From Marinirhabdus sp050859505 (GTDB lineage Bacteria > Bacteroidota > Bacteroidia > Flavobacteriales > Flavobacteriaceae): a DNA stretch of 64,000 bases. The first letter of the stretch is position 1; every line of letters starts with the position of its first letter. The notes beneath the pieces are model-generated. The model saw only the letters and a program-made list of their open reading frames with translations, was not told the DNA's origin and did no database searches. Where the stretch lies: assembly GCF_050859505.1 (NCBI RefSeq), contig NZ_CP193934.1, forward strand, positions 930,001-994,000, given 5' to 3'. The translations under genes and the position numbers were made by a program. Below, in pieces: positions 26,555 to 34,976 of the stretch.

Positions 26555-28234
26555 CTAACCGTCTATTTTTGTCCAAGAATCTCGGAGGGCCACCGTACGG
26601 TTAAAAACTATTTTATTTTCAGTTGAATCTTTATCCACAGTAAAATATCCCAATCGTTGAAATTGAACGGTATCTTCAGGTATAAGATTTGCCAAACTTG
26701 GCTCTGCATATCCCGTAATAATTTCTAAAGAATTAGGGTTAATAAACTCCATAAAATCTTTGTCTTTGTGCGTATCTGGTGAAGCTTCGGTAAACAAACG
26801 ATCGTACAAACGTATTTCAACGGGTAGTGCGTGTGTAACAGATACCCAATGTAAGGTTCCTTTTACTTTGCGCAATGATGCTTCGGTACCACTACCACTT
26901 TTACTATCGGTATCGTAGGTGCAATGCACTTCAGTAATATTTCCGGCTTCATCTTTAATTGCTTTTTCAGCTTTAATAATATAGGCGTTCTTAAATCGTA
27001 CTTCGCCGCCTAATTTCAGTCTGAAGAATTTTCGGTTGGCTTCCTCTTTAAAATCGTCTTGTTCAATATATATTTCACGTGAGAAAGGAACTTGTCTGCT
27101 TCCTGCAGCATCGTCTTCTGGATTATTTTCAGCTTCCAGCCATTCTTCTTCACCTTCAGGGTAGTTGGTAATTACCACTTTTAATGGATCCAGCACCGCC
27201 ATCACACGGTCTGCTTTTTTGTTGAGATCTTCGCGAACGTTGTATTCTAAGTGCGAAACATCGATTAAATTCTCTCGCTTTCCAACGCCAATACTATCTA
27301 CAAAATTTTTAATAGAAGCTGGGGTGTAACCTCTTCGGCGTAAGCCTGAGATGGTGGGCATCCTAGGATCGTCCCAGCCAGTTACCACACCTTCTTCTAC
27401 CAGTTTTGCTAACTTTCTTTTGCTCACAACCGTATGACTTAGGTTTCTGCGGGCAAATTCTCTTTGCTTAGGGCGTAACGTCTCGCTGTCGTGCACTTGG
27501 TCCAAAAACCAATCGTACAGCTCTCTATGAGGTAGAAACTCTAACGTACAGAAACTATGGGACACTTGTTCTATGTAATCACTTTCGCCGTGCGTCCAAT
27601 CGTACATAGGAAATATTTTCCAATCGGTACCGGTACGGTGGTGTGCTTTATGCAAAACGCGGTACATCACGGGATCTCGCATTAACATATTACTAGAGGT
27701 CATATCTATCTTAGCGCGTAATACGTGAGAACCTTCGGCTGCTTCGCCATTTTTCATTTTTTCGAAAAGCTCTAAACTTTCTTCTACAGGACGATTTCTG
27801 AAAGGACTTTCCTCTCCAGGCTCGTTAGGGGTTCCTTTTTGAGTTGCAATTTGTTCGGAAGTTTGCGAATCTACATACGCTTTACCTTCTTTTATAAACT
27901 GAACAGCCCAATCGTACAATTGCTGAAAGTAATCTGAAGCATAGCATTCCTTTGTCCATTCATACCCTAGCCAAAGAATATCTTTTTTAATGGCGTCTAC
28001 AAATTCTTGTTCTTCTTTTGCCGGATTTGTATCGTCAAACCTAAGGTTTACAGGAGCATTGTAGCGCAATCCTAAGCCGAAGTTTAAGCAAATAGAAGAA
28101 GCGTGCCCAATGTGTAAATATCCATTAGGCTCCGGTGGAAAACGAAACTGTAGATCATCTTTTGAGTAAGATGCTTTTAAATCGTCTTCTATAATGTGTT
28201 CTATAAAGTTGAGTGGTTCCTTTTCTTCTGTCAT
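26555..28234 (-). CDS. glnS: Glutamine--tRNA ligase
   Basis: 559 residues, a class I synthetase charging tRNA-Gln. The HIGH motif is PPEPNGYLHIGHASSI near residue 33, and the KMSKS-equivalent is VVSKRKLAKLV. The tRNA-acceptor and anticodon-binding beta-barrel domains follow in normal order. GlnRS in bacteria is thought to derive from eukaryotes and makes the GatCAB route unnecessary for Gln. Its 5' end adjoins a perfect 16-bp inverted repeat (28250-28311). Codons around 27071-27086 carry a degenerate parS-like palindrome. Confidence 0.97.
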   Translation of the reverse strand: MTEEKEPLNFIEHIIEDDLKASYSKDDLQFRFPPEPNGYLHIGHASSICLNFGLGLRYNAPVNLRFDDTNPAKEEQEFVDAIKKDILWLGYEWTKECYASDYFQQLYDWAVQFIKEGKAYVDSQTSEQIATQKGTPNEPGEESPFRNRPVEESLELFEKMKNGEAAEGSHVLRAKIDMTSSNMLMRDPVMYRVLHKAHHRTGTDWKIFPMYDWTHGESDYIEQVSHSFCTLEFLPHRELYDWFLDQVHDSETLRPKQREFARRNLSHTVVSKRKLAKLVEEGVVTGWDDPRMPTISGLRRRGYTPASIKNFVDSIGVGKRENLIDVSHLEYNVREDLNKKADRVMAVLDPLKVVITNYPEGEEEWLEAENNPEDDAAGSRQVPFSREIYIEQDDFKEEANRKFFRLKLGGEVRFKNAYIIKAEKAIKDEAGNITEVHCTYDTDSKSGSGTEASLRKVKGTLHWVSVTHALPVEIRLYDRLFTEASPDTHKDKDFMEFINPNSLEIITGYAEPSLANLIPEDTVQFQRLGYFTVDKDSTENKIVFNRTVALRDSWTKIDG

Positions 28235-28249
28235 GTTACAATGGTCTCC

Positions 28250-28311
28250 TCGAGCGCAGTCGAGAGGTTATTTTGATGTTCCCAAACTAAAAAGTTCTCG
28301 ACTGCGCTCGA
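28250..28311. repeat. Long intergenic inverted repeat, copy 2
   Basis: Perfect 16-base arms (TCGAGCGCAGTCGAGA at 28250-28265 and its complement at 28296-28311) with a 30-base loop. The core GAGCGCAGTCGA is shared with copy 1 at 17282-17356. It sits 16 bases upstream of glnS, in the gap with the divergent folB gene. Confidence 0.85.
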
Positions 28312-28412
28312 CCGGACATCTAAAAGATATGCAAAGTTAATGAAAAACACACCCCAAGGTGCATTCCTCTCGCTTAAAATTAGCTCGTAGGATGCAAGAG
28401 GAAGGAATTTTC

Positions 28413-28420
28413 TATCTTTG
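28413..28420 (+). promoter_or_regulatory. -7 element (TATCTTTG) of folB
   Basis: A perfect TAnnTTTG 14 bases upstream of the folB ATG. No convincing -33 TTG at the expected spacing. Confidence 0.55.
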
Positions 28421-28434
28421 TAAAAAGATCCTCT

Positions 28435-28806
28435 ATGAGTACCATTCGCCTTAAAAACGTTCGCATTTTCACCAATCACGGTTGCTTGATTGAAGAAGAA
28501 AAAATTGGAAGTGATTATTTGGTAAACTTAACTGTGAAAGCCGATTTAAGCGAAGCTGCAAAAACAGATAGTCTTAATGATACTGTAGATTACGTACACC
28601 TGCAACATATCATTAAAACCGAAATGGCACAACGTAGTAAATTACTAGAACAAGTAGGGCAACGCATTATCGATCGCGTTTTTACTGAAATTCCGCTTGT
28701 TAGAAAAGCAAAAGTTTCAATTTCAAAACTGAATCCGCCTATTGGAGGTGATGTGGCGGAAGTTGTTGTAACTATGTCGGCTTCCGCTCCGCTCAGTACG
28801 AGTTAA
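28435..28806 (+). CDS. folB: Dihydroneopterin aldolase
   Basis: 123 residues, usual FolB length. It cleaves 7,8-dihydroneopterin to 6-hydroxymethyl-dihydropterin and glycolaldehyde in folate synthesis. The features are IRLKNVRIFTNHGCLIEEEKIGSDYLVNL (substrate-binding start), DSLNDTVDYVHLQHII, the pterin-anchoring LLEQVGQRIID and the terminal KLNPPIGGDVAEVVV, whose lysine is the catalytic one. It stands alone, divergent from glnS and followed by tRNA-Cys. No other folate gene is nearby. Confidence 0.93.
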   Translation: MSTIRLKNVRIFTNHGCLIEEEKIGSDYLVNLTVKADLSEAAKTDSLNDTVDYVHLQHIIKTEMAQRSKLLEQVGQRIIDRVFTEIPLVRKAKVSISKLNPPIGGDVAEVVVTMSASAPLSTS

Positions 28807-28931
28807 TAAATAGCTGTCAAAAAATCCTTATATTTTTTTTAGGACTTCCTTAAATTCGGTCTTTTAAATTCAGCAAGCTTATATCTAAACCTTAAAGGAT
28901 GGTTTAATAAAATCAAAAAAGGATTAAGTTG

Positions 28932-28960
28932 TTTGCTTTTGTATTAAATTTCTATATTTG
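28932..28960 (+). promoter_or_regulatory. Promoter of tRNA-Cys
   Basis: TTTG at 28932-28935, a 17-base spacer, then TATATTTG at 28953-28960. The mature tRNA starts 12 bases downstream, so the 5' leader must be very short. Confidence 0.75.
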
Positions 28961-28972
28961 CCAATTCATACT

Positions 28973-29043
28973 GGCATCATGGCCGAGTGGCTAGGCAGAG
29001 GTCTGCAAAACCTTCTACAGCGGTTCGAATCCGCTTGATGCCT
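28973..29043 (+). tRNA. tRNA-Cys (anticodon GCA)
   Basis: 71 bases forming a full cloverleaf. The acceptor stem pairs GGCATCA with TGATGCC, the anticodon loop is CTGCAAA on a 5-bp stem with one G-T pair, and the T-arm is AGCGG-TTCGAAT-CCGCT. The discriminator is T, as expected for cysteine tRNA. CCA is not encoded. Confidence 0.96.
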
Positions 29044-29046
29044 CAG

Positions 29047-29079
29047 AAAAAATCCCAACTCTTTCGAGTTGGGATTTTT
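29047..29079 (+). terminator. Rho-independent terminator after tRNA-Cys
   Basis: A long hairpin with arms AAAAAATCCCAACTC (29047-29061) and GAGTTGGGATTTTT (29066-29079) and a 4-base loop, ending in a T-run only a few bases past the tRNA. Confidence 0.93.
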
Positions 29080-29180
29080 AGTTTGACGTTATTAGGTATG
29101 TCCTTGATTGAGTGTCTTATAAAATTGTTTTCAGTAAAAAAATTTCTACTAAACACTTACTGGTTCACTGGGTAATTTCC

Positions 29181-29906
29181 TTACTGTGTCTCAATAATAT
29201 CCTCTTCCAAAGGTGGAATAGGTTTGTCTATAAGTTCTTTTTTATCGGGAATGTTCTCTAAGCTTTTCTGAACTTGATTTGGAAATACGCCTTGAAACAA
29301 CATAAAAACCCCAAAAACTATAATTAAAATACACACCCACTTTTTAGTTTTCACAGTAAATCTTGGAGTCATTTTGTTTTTTAGCTTTTTAGCTAAGGCA
29401 ATTTTCAAAATATCTGTGGAGATAAAAACAATTAGCACTGTAATGATAAAAGACCAAACTCCACGTTCTGTTGCTTTATGAGCATTTGCAATAATAATCA
29501 TTCCTACCCAACCAGCTAAGACGCCAAAGTTTACAAAATTTAGAAAAAATCCTTTTACAAAAAGGCTTCCTAAGTTCTTTTTAACCTCCAAAGCATGGTG
29601 ATCTCTTACTATTTTATAGATATTCTTGGTAGTTCGTATGTAAGAAATAATCCCATAAGCCACTAATAAACCTCCTCCAAAGATGAGAAGTGCAGGGTCG
29701 TGTTTTACTCGTTCCAAAAGCTTTGTAGTACTGAAATAGGCAATAAGGATAAAAATGATATCTGCGAAAATAGCACCCGAATCAAAAGCAACTCCTGCTC
29801 TAAAACCTTTTGTAATACTGGTCTCAATAAGCGTAAAAAAAACAGGCCCTACAGCAAATGCCATAATGAACCCATAAAACGCTGCAAAGAGTAAACCGTC
29901 AAACAT
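29181..29906 (-). CDS. LysE/RhtB-type amino-acid exporter family protein
   Basis: 241 residues, about six transmembrane helices. The N-terminus (FAAFYGFIMAFAVGPVFFTLIETSITKGFRAGVAFDSGAIFADIIFILIAYF) carries the GP(V/I)FF and GxxxxxGxxxxD pattern of the LysE superfamily, which exports amino acids or similar small metabolites. The substrate cannot be inferred. The C-terminal tail is polar and longer than usual. It is separated from the DUF2807 gene by 33 bases on the same strand. Confidence 0.85.
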   Translation of the reverse strand: MFDGLLFAAFYGFIMAFAVGPVFFTLIETSITKGFRAGVAFDSGAIFADIIFILIAYFSTTKLLERVKHDPALLIFGGGLLVAYGIISYIRTTKNIYKIVRDHHALEVKKNLGSLFVKGFFLNFVNFGVLAGWVGMIIIANAHKATERGVWSFIITVLIVFISTDILKIALAKKLKNKMTPRFTVKTKKWVCILIIVFGVFMLFQGVFPNQVQKSLENIPDKKELIDKPIPPLEEDIIETQ

Positions 29907-29939
29907 AGAAACGTAAATTTACAAAGATTTGCGGTTTTG

Positions 29940-30620
29940 TTACGGAGCTTCTTTGATTACTTTTACACGCCCGCCAAACAATTTTTTCTGGTCAATCACC
30001 TTTGGGTTTCCGTAGACAAACACGTCACCACCTGCTTTTATATTTATTTCGGCAAGCTCGCTTGCGCTAATGTTTGCTTCGCCTCCTGCTTTTATTTTAA
30101 CTTTGGTAGTTTCGGTAGTAAGTTCTTTTCCGCTGGAAATGCCTCCTGTATTAATATTCAGGTCGTGTAATTTTGCAGTACCTTTTAACTGGAGCTTGCC
30201 GCCCGTAACGGCTTTTGAAACCAGTTCATTTACATCAACAGTAAGTTTTATCTCGCCGCCTTCTTGCACTCTCAATTTTAAGACGTCTCTTTTTATAGTT
30301 TGGTCGCTTCGTATTTGTGTGCCTTCATTGGCGTCAATAATTATCAAGTTTTTATAATACACCACCACAGCATTGTCACTTCCGCTAAATAATTTGGACG
30401 TTTCCATTCTAATTTTAAGAACCCCATCTTTGTTAATAAGGGAAATATCCTGAGCGTCTTCGCCTGTTAAAACAACTTTATTTTCTTCAGCAGGAATTAA
30501 GTTTACGTATATTAAATCGTAGACTTTTAGTTCGCTGAAGTCGCCAACATTTTTCTCGATAGATTCCTGGGCAATCATTGAAATGCTAGCAAAAAATAAC
30601 ACTGTGAAGATTCCTTTCAT
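29940..30620 (-). CDS. Head-GIN (DUF2807) domain exported protein
   Basis: 226 residues from ATG 30620 (MKGIFTVLFFASISMIAQES, a signal peptide); an upstream ATG at 30689 is rejected because it precedes the signal. The body consists of short beta-strands with glycine turns (VTGGKLQLKGTAKLHDLNINTGGISSG, IKAGGEANISASELAEINIKAGGDV), which is the right-handed beta-helix-like pattern of the DUF2807 putative auto-transporter/adhesin head. Its function is not known. A TATCTTTA element lies about 23 bases upstream of the start. It is probably cotranscribed with the LysE-type gene. Confidence 0.83.
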   Translation of the reverse strand: MKGIFTVLFFASISMIAQESIEKNVGDFSELKVYDLIYVNLIPAEENKVVLTGEDAQDISLINKDGVLKIRMETSKLFSGSDNAVVVYYKNLIIIDANEGTQIRSDQTIKRDVLKLRVQEGGEIKLTVDVNELVSKAVTGGKLQLKGTAKLHDLNINTGGISSGKELTTETTKVKIKAGGEANISASELAEINIKAGGDVFVYGNPKVIDQKKLFGGRVKVIKEAP

Positions 30621-31128
30621 AATATTTTCTTTTAAAACATAAAGATACAATACGTTTGAATACCGATTCTTATTTCCATCGTATCTCAAGCGGAAATATT
30701 TTATGGAGTGTAGACTTATTATTAGTGATACTATTAAAAAATAAAATGATTGGATAACGTGTAAGAACTGAAATAGTACTTATCATAGCATCGGTGTTCA
30801 GTAATCGTTTTTATTTCTTTGTAGGTGCTGCATTTAACTTCAGCGTAAGCAGAGTAATGGCGTAGCGATAAAATTTTATAAGATTTACTAAATTATATTT
30901 TATACGACTTTTAATTTCGTTAACTATCTAAGCTATAAACTATATACGTTACTCTAATCCGTTTTTCAACAGAGTAACCTTGTATCTAATTTAAATATGG
31001 AAAACTTACTTAAATTCAGTTTGTGAATACTAATTACCAATCTTGTTTTATACTAACCTCAGGATATCCCTGGAATTAAAAATGGATGTCCAAATTAAAT
31101 GTATAAAAATTTCAATAAAATCAGTCGG
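30621..31128. other. Gene-free AT-rich interval between the DUF2807 gene and rnr
   Basis: 508 bases with no credible open reading frame or RNA gene. It holds the DUF2807 promoter region (near 30644-30651) and one 8-bp inverted repeat (GTTACTCT at 30948-30955 and AGAGTAAC at 30971-30978). No terminator with a clear T-run was recognised for rnr or upstream genes. Nothing else stands out. Confidence 0.5.
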
Positions 31129-33363
31129 TTACCCCTTATAATGCCCTAACATCGTAAAATCTAAATGCTTCTTCACTAAATCGGCATTTTTTACTTTTAC
31201 CATCACTTCATCCCCTAAGACGTAAGCGTTTTTGGTTTTTTGGCCTACTACGGCATAGTTTTCTTTGTCAAACTCGTAATGGTCGTCGTTTAAATCTTGT
31301 AGACGTGCCATTCCTTCACATTTATTGGAAACAATTTCTATATAGATTCCCCATTCGGTTACTCCAGAAATTACCCCTACAAATTCTTCGTCTTTATGAT
31401 CCTGCATATACTTTACCTGCATGTATTTAATACTGTCACGCTCTGCATTGGTAGCGAGTATTTCCATTTCGGTACTGTGTCTACATTTGTCTTCGTAGGT
31501 TTCTTCTTTGGCGGTTTCTTTTTTATCCAGATAGCGTTGTAATAATCTATGCACCATTACATCTGGATAGCGACGGATAGGCGAAGTAAAGTGTGTGTAA
31601 TAATCGAACGCCAGGCCGTAGTGCCCAATGTTATGGACGGTGTATTGTGCCTTACTCATGGTACGGATGGCAATGGTGTCGATCATATTTTGTTCTTTCT
31701 TGCCGTGTACATCCTTTAAGAGCTTGTTCATAGAGGCTGCGGTCGTTTTCCTATCACGTGTATCCATTTTATATCCAAACTGGCGGATAATGTTTTGCAG
31801 CGCTGCTATCTTCTCTTCATCCGGTTCGTCGTGCACTCGGTACACAAATGTTTTCTTTGGGCTTTGTTTTCCTATCACTTCGGCAACGCTACGGTTGGCG
31901 AGGAGCATAAATTCTTCAATCAACTTATTAGCATCTTTACTTTCTTTGAAATAAACGCCTTCCGGATTGCTTTTTTCATCCAAAATAAACTTCACTTCTA
32001 ATTTATCAAAAGAAATAGCACCAGCGTGCATTCGTTTTTTACGAAGAATTTTTGCCAAACGATCCATTTCTACAATAGCCTGGGCAATAGGTTCCTCTAT
32101 GGTATATTCTTTTCCAGTTATTGAAATATCTGCTGGAATATTTCTATGTTCTTTCCCAATCGAATCCCCAAATTGCATCTTGAGCGAACTCGTAGCCTCA
32201 ATAATTTCCTGTGCTTCTTCATACGCAAATCGAGCGTCGGAATAGGTTACAGTTCTTCCAAACCATTTGTTAACTACTTCTGCTTTTTTATTGATTTCAA
32301 AGACTGCTGAAAAAGTATATTTTTCTTCATTTGGTCTTAAAGAACACGCATTGTTAGATAGAATCTCTGGTAACATAGGTACCACACGATCTACCAGATA
32401 TACTGAAGTTGCTCTCTCGTATGCTTCATCATCGAGTACTGTGCCTGGTTTTACATAATGTGAAACATCGGCAATATGAATTCCTATTTCGTAGTTTCCA
32501 TTTTTCATGACTTCAAAGCTCAACGCATCGTCAAAATCTTTTGCATCTTTTGGATCAATGGTAAACGTTAGGGTTTTTCGCATATCACGACGCTTTTTAA
32601 TTTCGTCTTCGTGAATGCGGGTATCCAATTCATTGGCGTACTTTTCAACTTCATCTGGAAATTCGTACGGCAAACCGTATTGTGCCAGAATAGAATGGAT
32701 TTCGGTATTGTGATCCCCTGGTTTTCCTAAAACTTTTAGTACAGTTCCTAATGGAGATTCAGAATTATTTTCCCAACCTTCCATTTTTACGAGTACTTTG
32801 TCTCCGTTTTCAGCTTTGTTTATTTTACTTATGGGTACAAAAAAGTCCGTATACATATTATACCCCTGGCATTCTACAAACGCAAATTTTTCTGAGATCT
32901 GGATAGTGCCCACAAATTCGGTTCGCTTGCGTTCAATCACTTTAGTGACTTCCCCTTCCATGCGTCCGCCACGTTTTCTATTGAAAACATAGACTTCTAC
33001 AATGTCGCCATTTAAGGCTTTATTTAAGTTTTTGTTAGCTATTTTTATATCGTCTTCCAGATCTTCCACAATTACAAAACCACGTCCGCGGCCTGTAATA
33101 TCCATTTTTCCAGTATAGTAATTTTTTGATGGGGTAAGTATATATTTTCCTCGTTCTATCTCCTGGATCTCTCCTTTTCCTTGTAGTTCTTTCAGTTTTT
33201 TTGTGATTTGGTTTCTGCTGTTAGGATCGTCAAGTCCTAGCTTTGCAGAAATTTGTTTGTAATTAAAGGGTTCCGAGTGGTTTTTCCTTAATATTCTTAA
33301 AATATCGTTACTCAATCCTTCTATTTTATTGTTTTTATTTCTCCGTTTGTTACGTTGCGGCAT
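31129..33363 (-). CDS. rnr: Ribonuclease R
   Basis: 744 residues. A processive 3'-5' exoribonuclease that degrades structured RNA, including rRNA and mRNA fragments. Domain order is an N-terminal winged-helix region (KQISAKLGLDDPNSRNQITKKLKEL), two cold-shock OB folds, and the RNB catalytic domain with TIDPKDAKDFDDALS (catalytic Asp cluster). It ends with an S1 domain (EFVGVISGVTEWGIYIEIV). The usual lysine-rich C-terminal tail of E. coli RNase R is missing, as is common in Bacteroidota. It is divergent from the DUF2007 gene. Confidence 0.96.
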   Translation of the reverse strand: MPQRNKRRNKNNKIEGLSNDILRILRKNHSEPFNYKQISAKLGLDDPNSRNQITKKLKELQGKGEIQEIERGKYILTPSKNYYTGKMDITGRGRGFVIVEDLEDDIKIANKNLNKALNGDIVEVYVFNRKRGGRMEGEVTKVIERKRTEFVGTIQISEKFAFVECQGYNMYTDFFVPISKINKAENGDKVLVKMEGWENNSESPLGTVLKVLGKPGDHNTEIHSILAQYGLPYEFPDEVEKYANELDTRIHEDEIKKRRDMRKTLTFTIDPKDAKDFDDALSFEVMKNGNYEIGIHIADVSHYVKPGTVLDDEAYERATSVYLVDRVVPMLPEILSNNACSLRPNEEKYTFSAVFEINKKAEVVNKWFGRTVTYSDARFAYEEAQEIIEATSSLKMQFGDSIGKEHRNIPADISITGKEYTIEEPIAQAIVEMDRLAKILRKKRMHAGAISFDKLEVKFILDEKSNPEGVYFKESKDANKLIEEFMLLANRSVAEVIGKQSPKKTFVYRVHDEPDEEKIAALQNIIRQFGYKMDTRDRKTTAASMNKLLKDVHGKKEQNMIDTIAIRTMSKAQYTVHNIGHYGLAFDYYTHFTSPIRRYPDVMVHRLLQRYLDKKETAKEETYEDKCRHSTEMEILATNAERDSIKYMQVKYMQDHKDEEFVGVISGVTEWGIYIEIVSNKCEGMARLQDLNDDHYEFDKENYAVVGQKTKNAYVLGDEVMVKVKNADLVKKHLDFTMLGHYKG

Positions 33364-33464
33364 AGTTATTTCTTAAGATTCGTAAAAGTACTATTATTAA
33401 CATAACCCTAGGGTTGCATTGTGAAAGATTTAGTACCTTGGTATACGTTCGATTTTTAAATTAT

Positions 33465-33704
33465 ATGAAAGACTATCAGCTTATTGCAATTTTCACGTAT
33501 GCTAGTGAATATACGGTTTTGCAACATTTATTGCAACAGGCCGACTTGCGTTATGTTTTTCAGAACGAAACGATGATAAGCGTCCTTCCATTTCATAGCA
33601 ATGCCGTTGGTGGTATCCGTCTTATGGTTCATAAGGATGATGCTTCGGAAGCAGCCGAAATTTTAAACAATTTAAATAATCCTTCCAGGTTGCACATTGT
33701 TTGA
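33465..33704 (+). CDS. DUF2007-like small signal-transducing protein
   Basis: 79 residues from ATG 33465 (MKDYQLIAIFTYASEYTVLQHLLQQ). The chain has the ferredoxin-like beta-alpha-beta pattern of DUF2007, where AxxxxxxLxxxGI-type helices precede strands ending in IRLMVHKDDASEAAEIL. The family is a putative P-II-like signal transducer whose partners are unknown. An upstream in-frame start at 33414 is dismissed because it would add residues with no family match. It is divergent from rnr, and a hairpin follows its stop within 10 bases. Confidence 0.75.
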   Translation: MKDYQLIAIFTYASEYTVLQHLLQQADLRYVFQNETMISVLPFHSNAVGGIRLMVHKDDASEAAEILNNLNNPSRLHIV

Positions 33705-33710
33705 GTTTAG

Positions 33711-33748
33711 CTGAAATGTTTACCCCGGCCCTAAAGGGAGCATTTCAG
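33711..33748 (+). terminator. Hairpin after the DUF2007 gene
   Basis: Perfect 8-base arms CTGAAATG (33711-33718) and CATTTCAG (33741-33748), with a nested CCCTAAAGGG in the loop. There is no T-run, so it may be a dispersed repeat or an mRNA-stabilising structure rather than a classical terminator. Confidence 0.4.
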
Positions 33749-34405
33749 AAGTAGATTCTAAATAATTTTACCTTAGAAACCCTACTCTTTAGAGCTAAGA
33801 TAATCGCTTTCTTTTCTCAATAAAAACATTTATAAATATTTACAACTAACAATGAGGTTGAGTAATTCCGAACAGGTTCATAAGTATATGGAAGTAGACT
33901 TATCATACTTTTCAACAACTATATAATCATATTTTCTTTTTCTTTAAATATTTAAAAATTAAATGATGTTTATGATGGCATGTTAATAAGGGGTATAACT
34001 TTATGAAGGTTTGTTTTTAATTCAACTTGTTACCGTTTCTATACGGGTTGTTAACATACTTTTAAGAAGGTAGTTCTCTTTAGTATGAACGAATTACAAG
34101 ATGCTATTAACAGCTGTTCATAACCCATGTTGACAACCTAATTTTAATAAGATTATTAAATTATTTTGTTTGAAAACTATCTTTTGATGCGCATAACTCT
34201 ACTACAAATACACAAGTTATATTTTGTGGAATCCAATTAAAAAAACATATGGAAATTCCTTTCTGCCCCCGCAACTTTTTTTGTGCTTTTCGAACTATCA
34301 AATATCAACAATGTTATTAACTAAAATAACACCGTAGCGTTAAGAAAAGGTAAACATTGAATTTCAATTGTTTACTGAATAGAGTTTTAAAAACTGAAAT
34401 ACATA
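33749..34405. other. Long AT-rich gene-free region with repeated DnaA-box-like 9-mers
   Basis: 657 bases without a supportable gene. A cluster of related 9-mers lies between 33981 and 34136: TGTTAATAA (33981), TTGTTAACA (34048), CTATTAACA (34104), TGTTCATAA (34115) and TGTTGACAA (34128). Read on the appropriate strand, they resemble TTRTNAACA, a relaxed form of the DnaA box TTATNCACA. A very AT-rich run (34137-34175) follows. This could be a replication-origin-like or other regulatory region, but no canonical TTATCCACA box is present. Confidence 0.3.
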
Positions 34406-34426
34406 GTATCTTTGTCACAAAGATAC
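34406..34426. promoter_or_regulatory. Palindromic -7 promoter element before rpiB
   Basis: GTATCTTTG and CAAAGATAC arms with a 3-base centre give TATCTTTG on both strands. The plus-strand copy (34407-34414) sits 17 bases before the rpiB ATG. The palindrome may also act as an operator. Confidence 0.6.
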
Positions 34427-34431
34427 CCACC

Positions 34432-34863
34432 ATGAAAATAGCTATAGGAAACGACCATGCCGGACCCGATTATAAATTTGCAATTGTAAAATTATTAGAG
34501 TCTAGAAATATTGAAGTAACCAACTACGGTACCGATACACTGGACAGTGTAGACTACCCGGATTTTGCGAATCCTGTGGCAAAAGCGGTAAACGACGGTG
34601 ATGTGGATTTTGGAATCTTAATCTGCGGAAGCGCAAATGGCGTAGCGATGGCGGCTAATAAATACCAGAAAGTACGCGCAGGTATTTGTTGGACCAAAGA
34701 AATTACTTCCTTAACCAGGCAACACAATAACGCCAATATTATTTGCATTCCAGCTAGATTCACTTCATTACAACAAGCTGTTGGCATGGTAGAAACCTTT
34801 CTCGACACCAAATTTGAAGGCGGCAGACACCAAAATCGTGTTGCAAAAATAGGCTGCTCTTAA
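34432..34863 (+). CDS. rpiB: Ribose 5-phosphate isomerase B
   Basis: 143 residues from ATG 34432; a 25-codon upstream extension of the frame overlaps the promoter and is rejected. RpiB interconverts ribose 5-phosphate and ribulose 5-phosphate in the pentose phosphate pathway. The N-terminal MKIAIGNDHAGPDYKF and the active-site loop ILICGSANGVAMAANK match the family (CGSG/T region with the catalytic Cys), as does NNANIICIPARF. A plain RpiB length suggests no fusion. It follows the long AT-rich gap. Confidence 0.93.
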   Translation: MKIAIGNDHAGPDYKFAIVKLLESRNIEVTNYGTDTLDSVDYPDFANPVAKAVNDGDVDFGILICGSANGVAMAANKYQKVRAGICWTKEITSLTRQHNNANIICIPARFTSLQQAVGMVETFLDTKFEGGRHQNRVAKIGCS

Positions 34864-34976
34864 CTATTAGGTATTAAAGTACTTTGTACTTTAATTTTCT
34901 ATTACTATTGAAGGTATTGTAACTACACAATGGATAATAAAAATAGATGCTGCTTAAGCGGAAGAACTAAATAATA

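Noticed and set aside
30948..30978. Regulatory RNA or riboswitch in the gap before rnr
   Set aside because: Only one simple 8-bp inverted repeat with a 15-base loop; no match to a known riboswitch layout.
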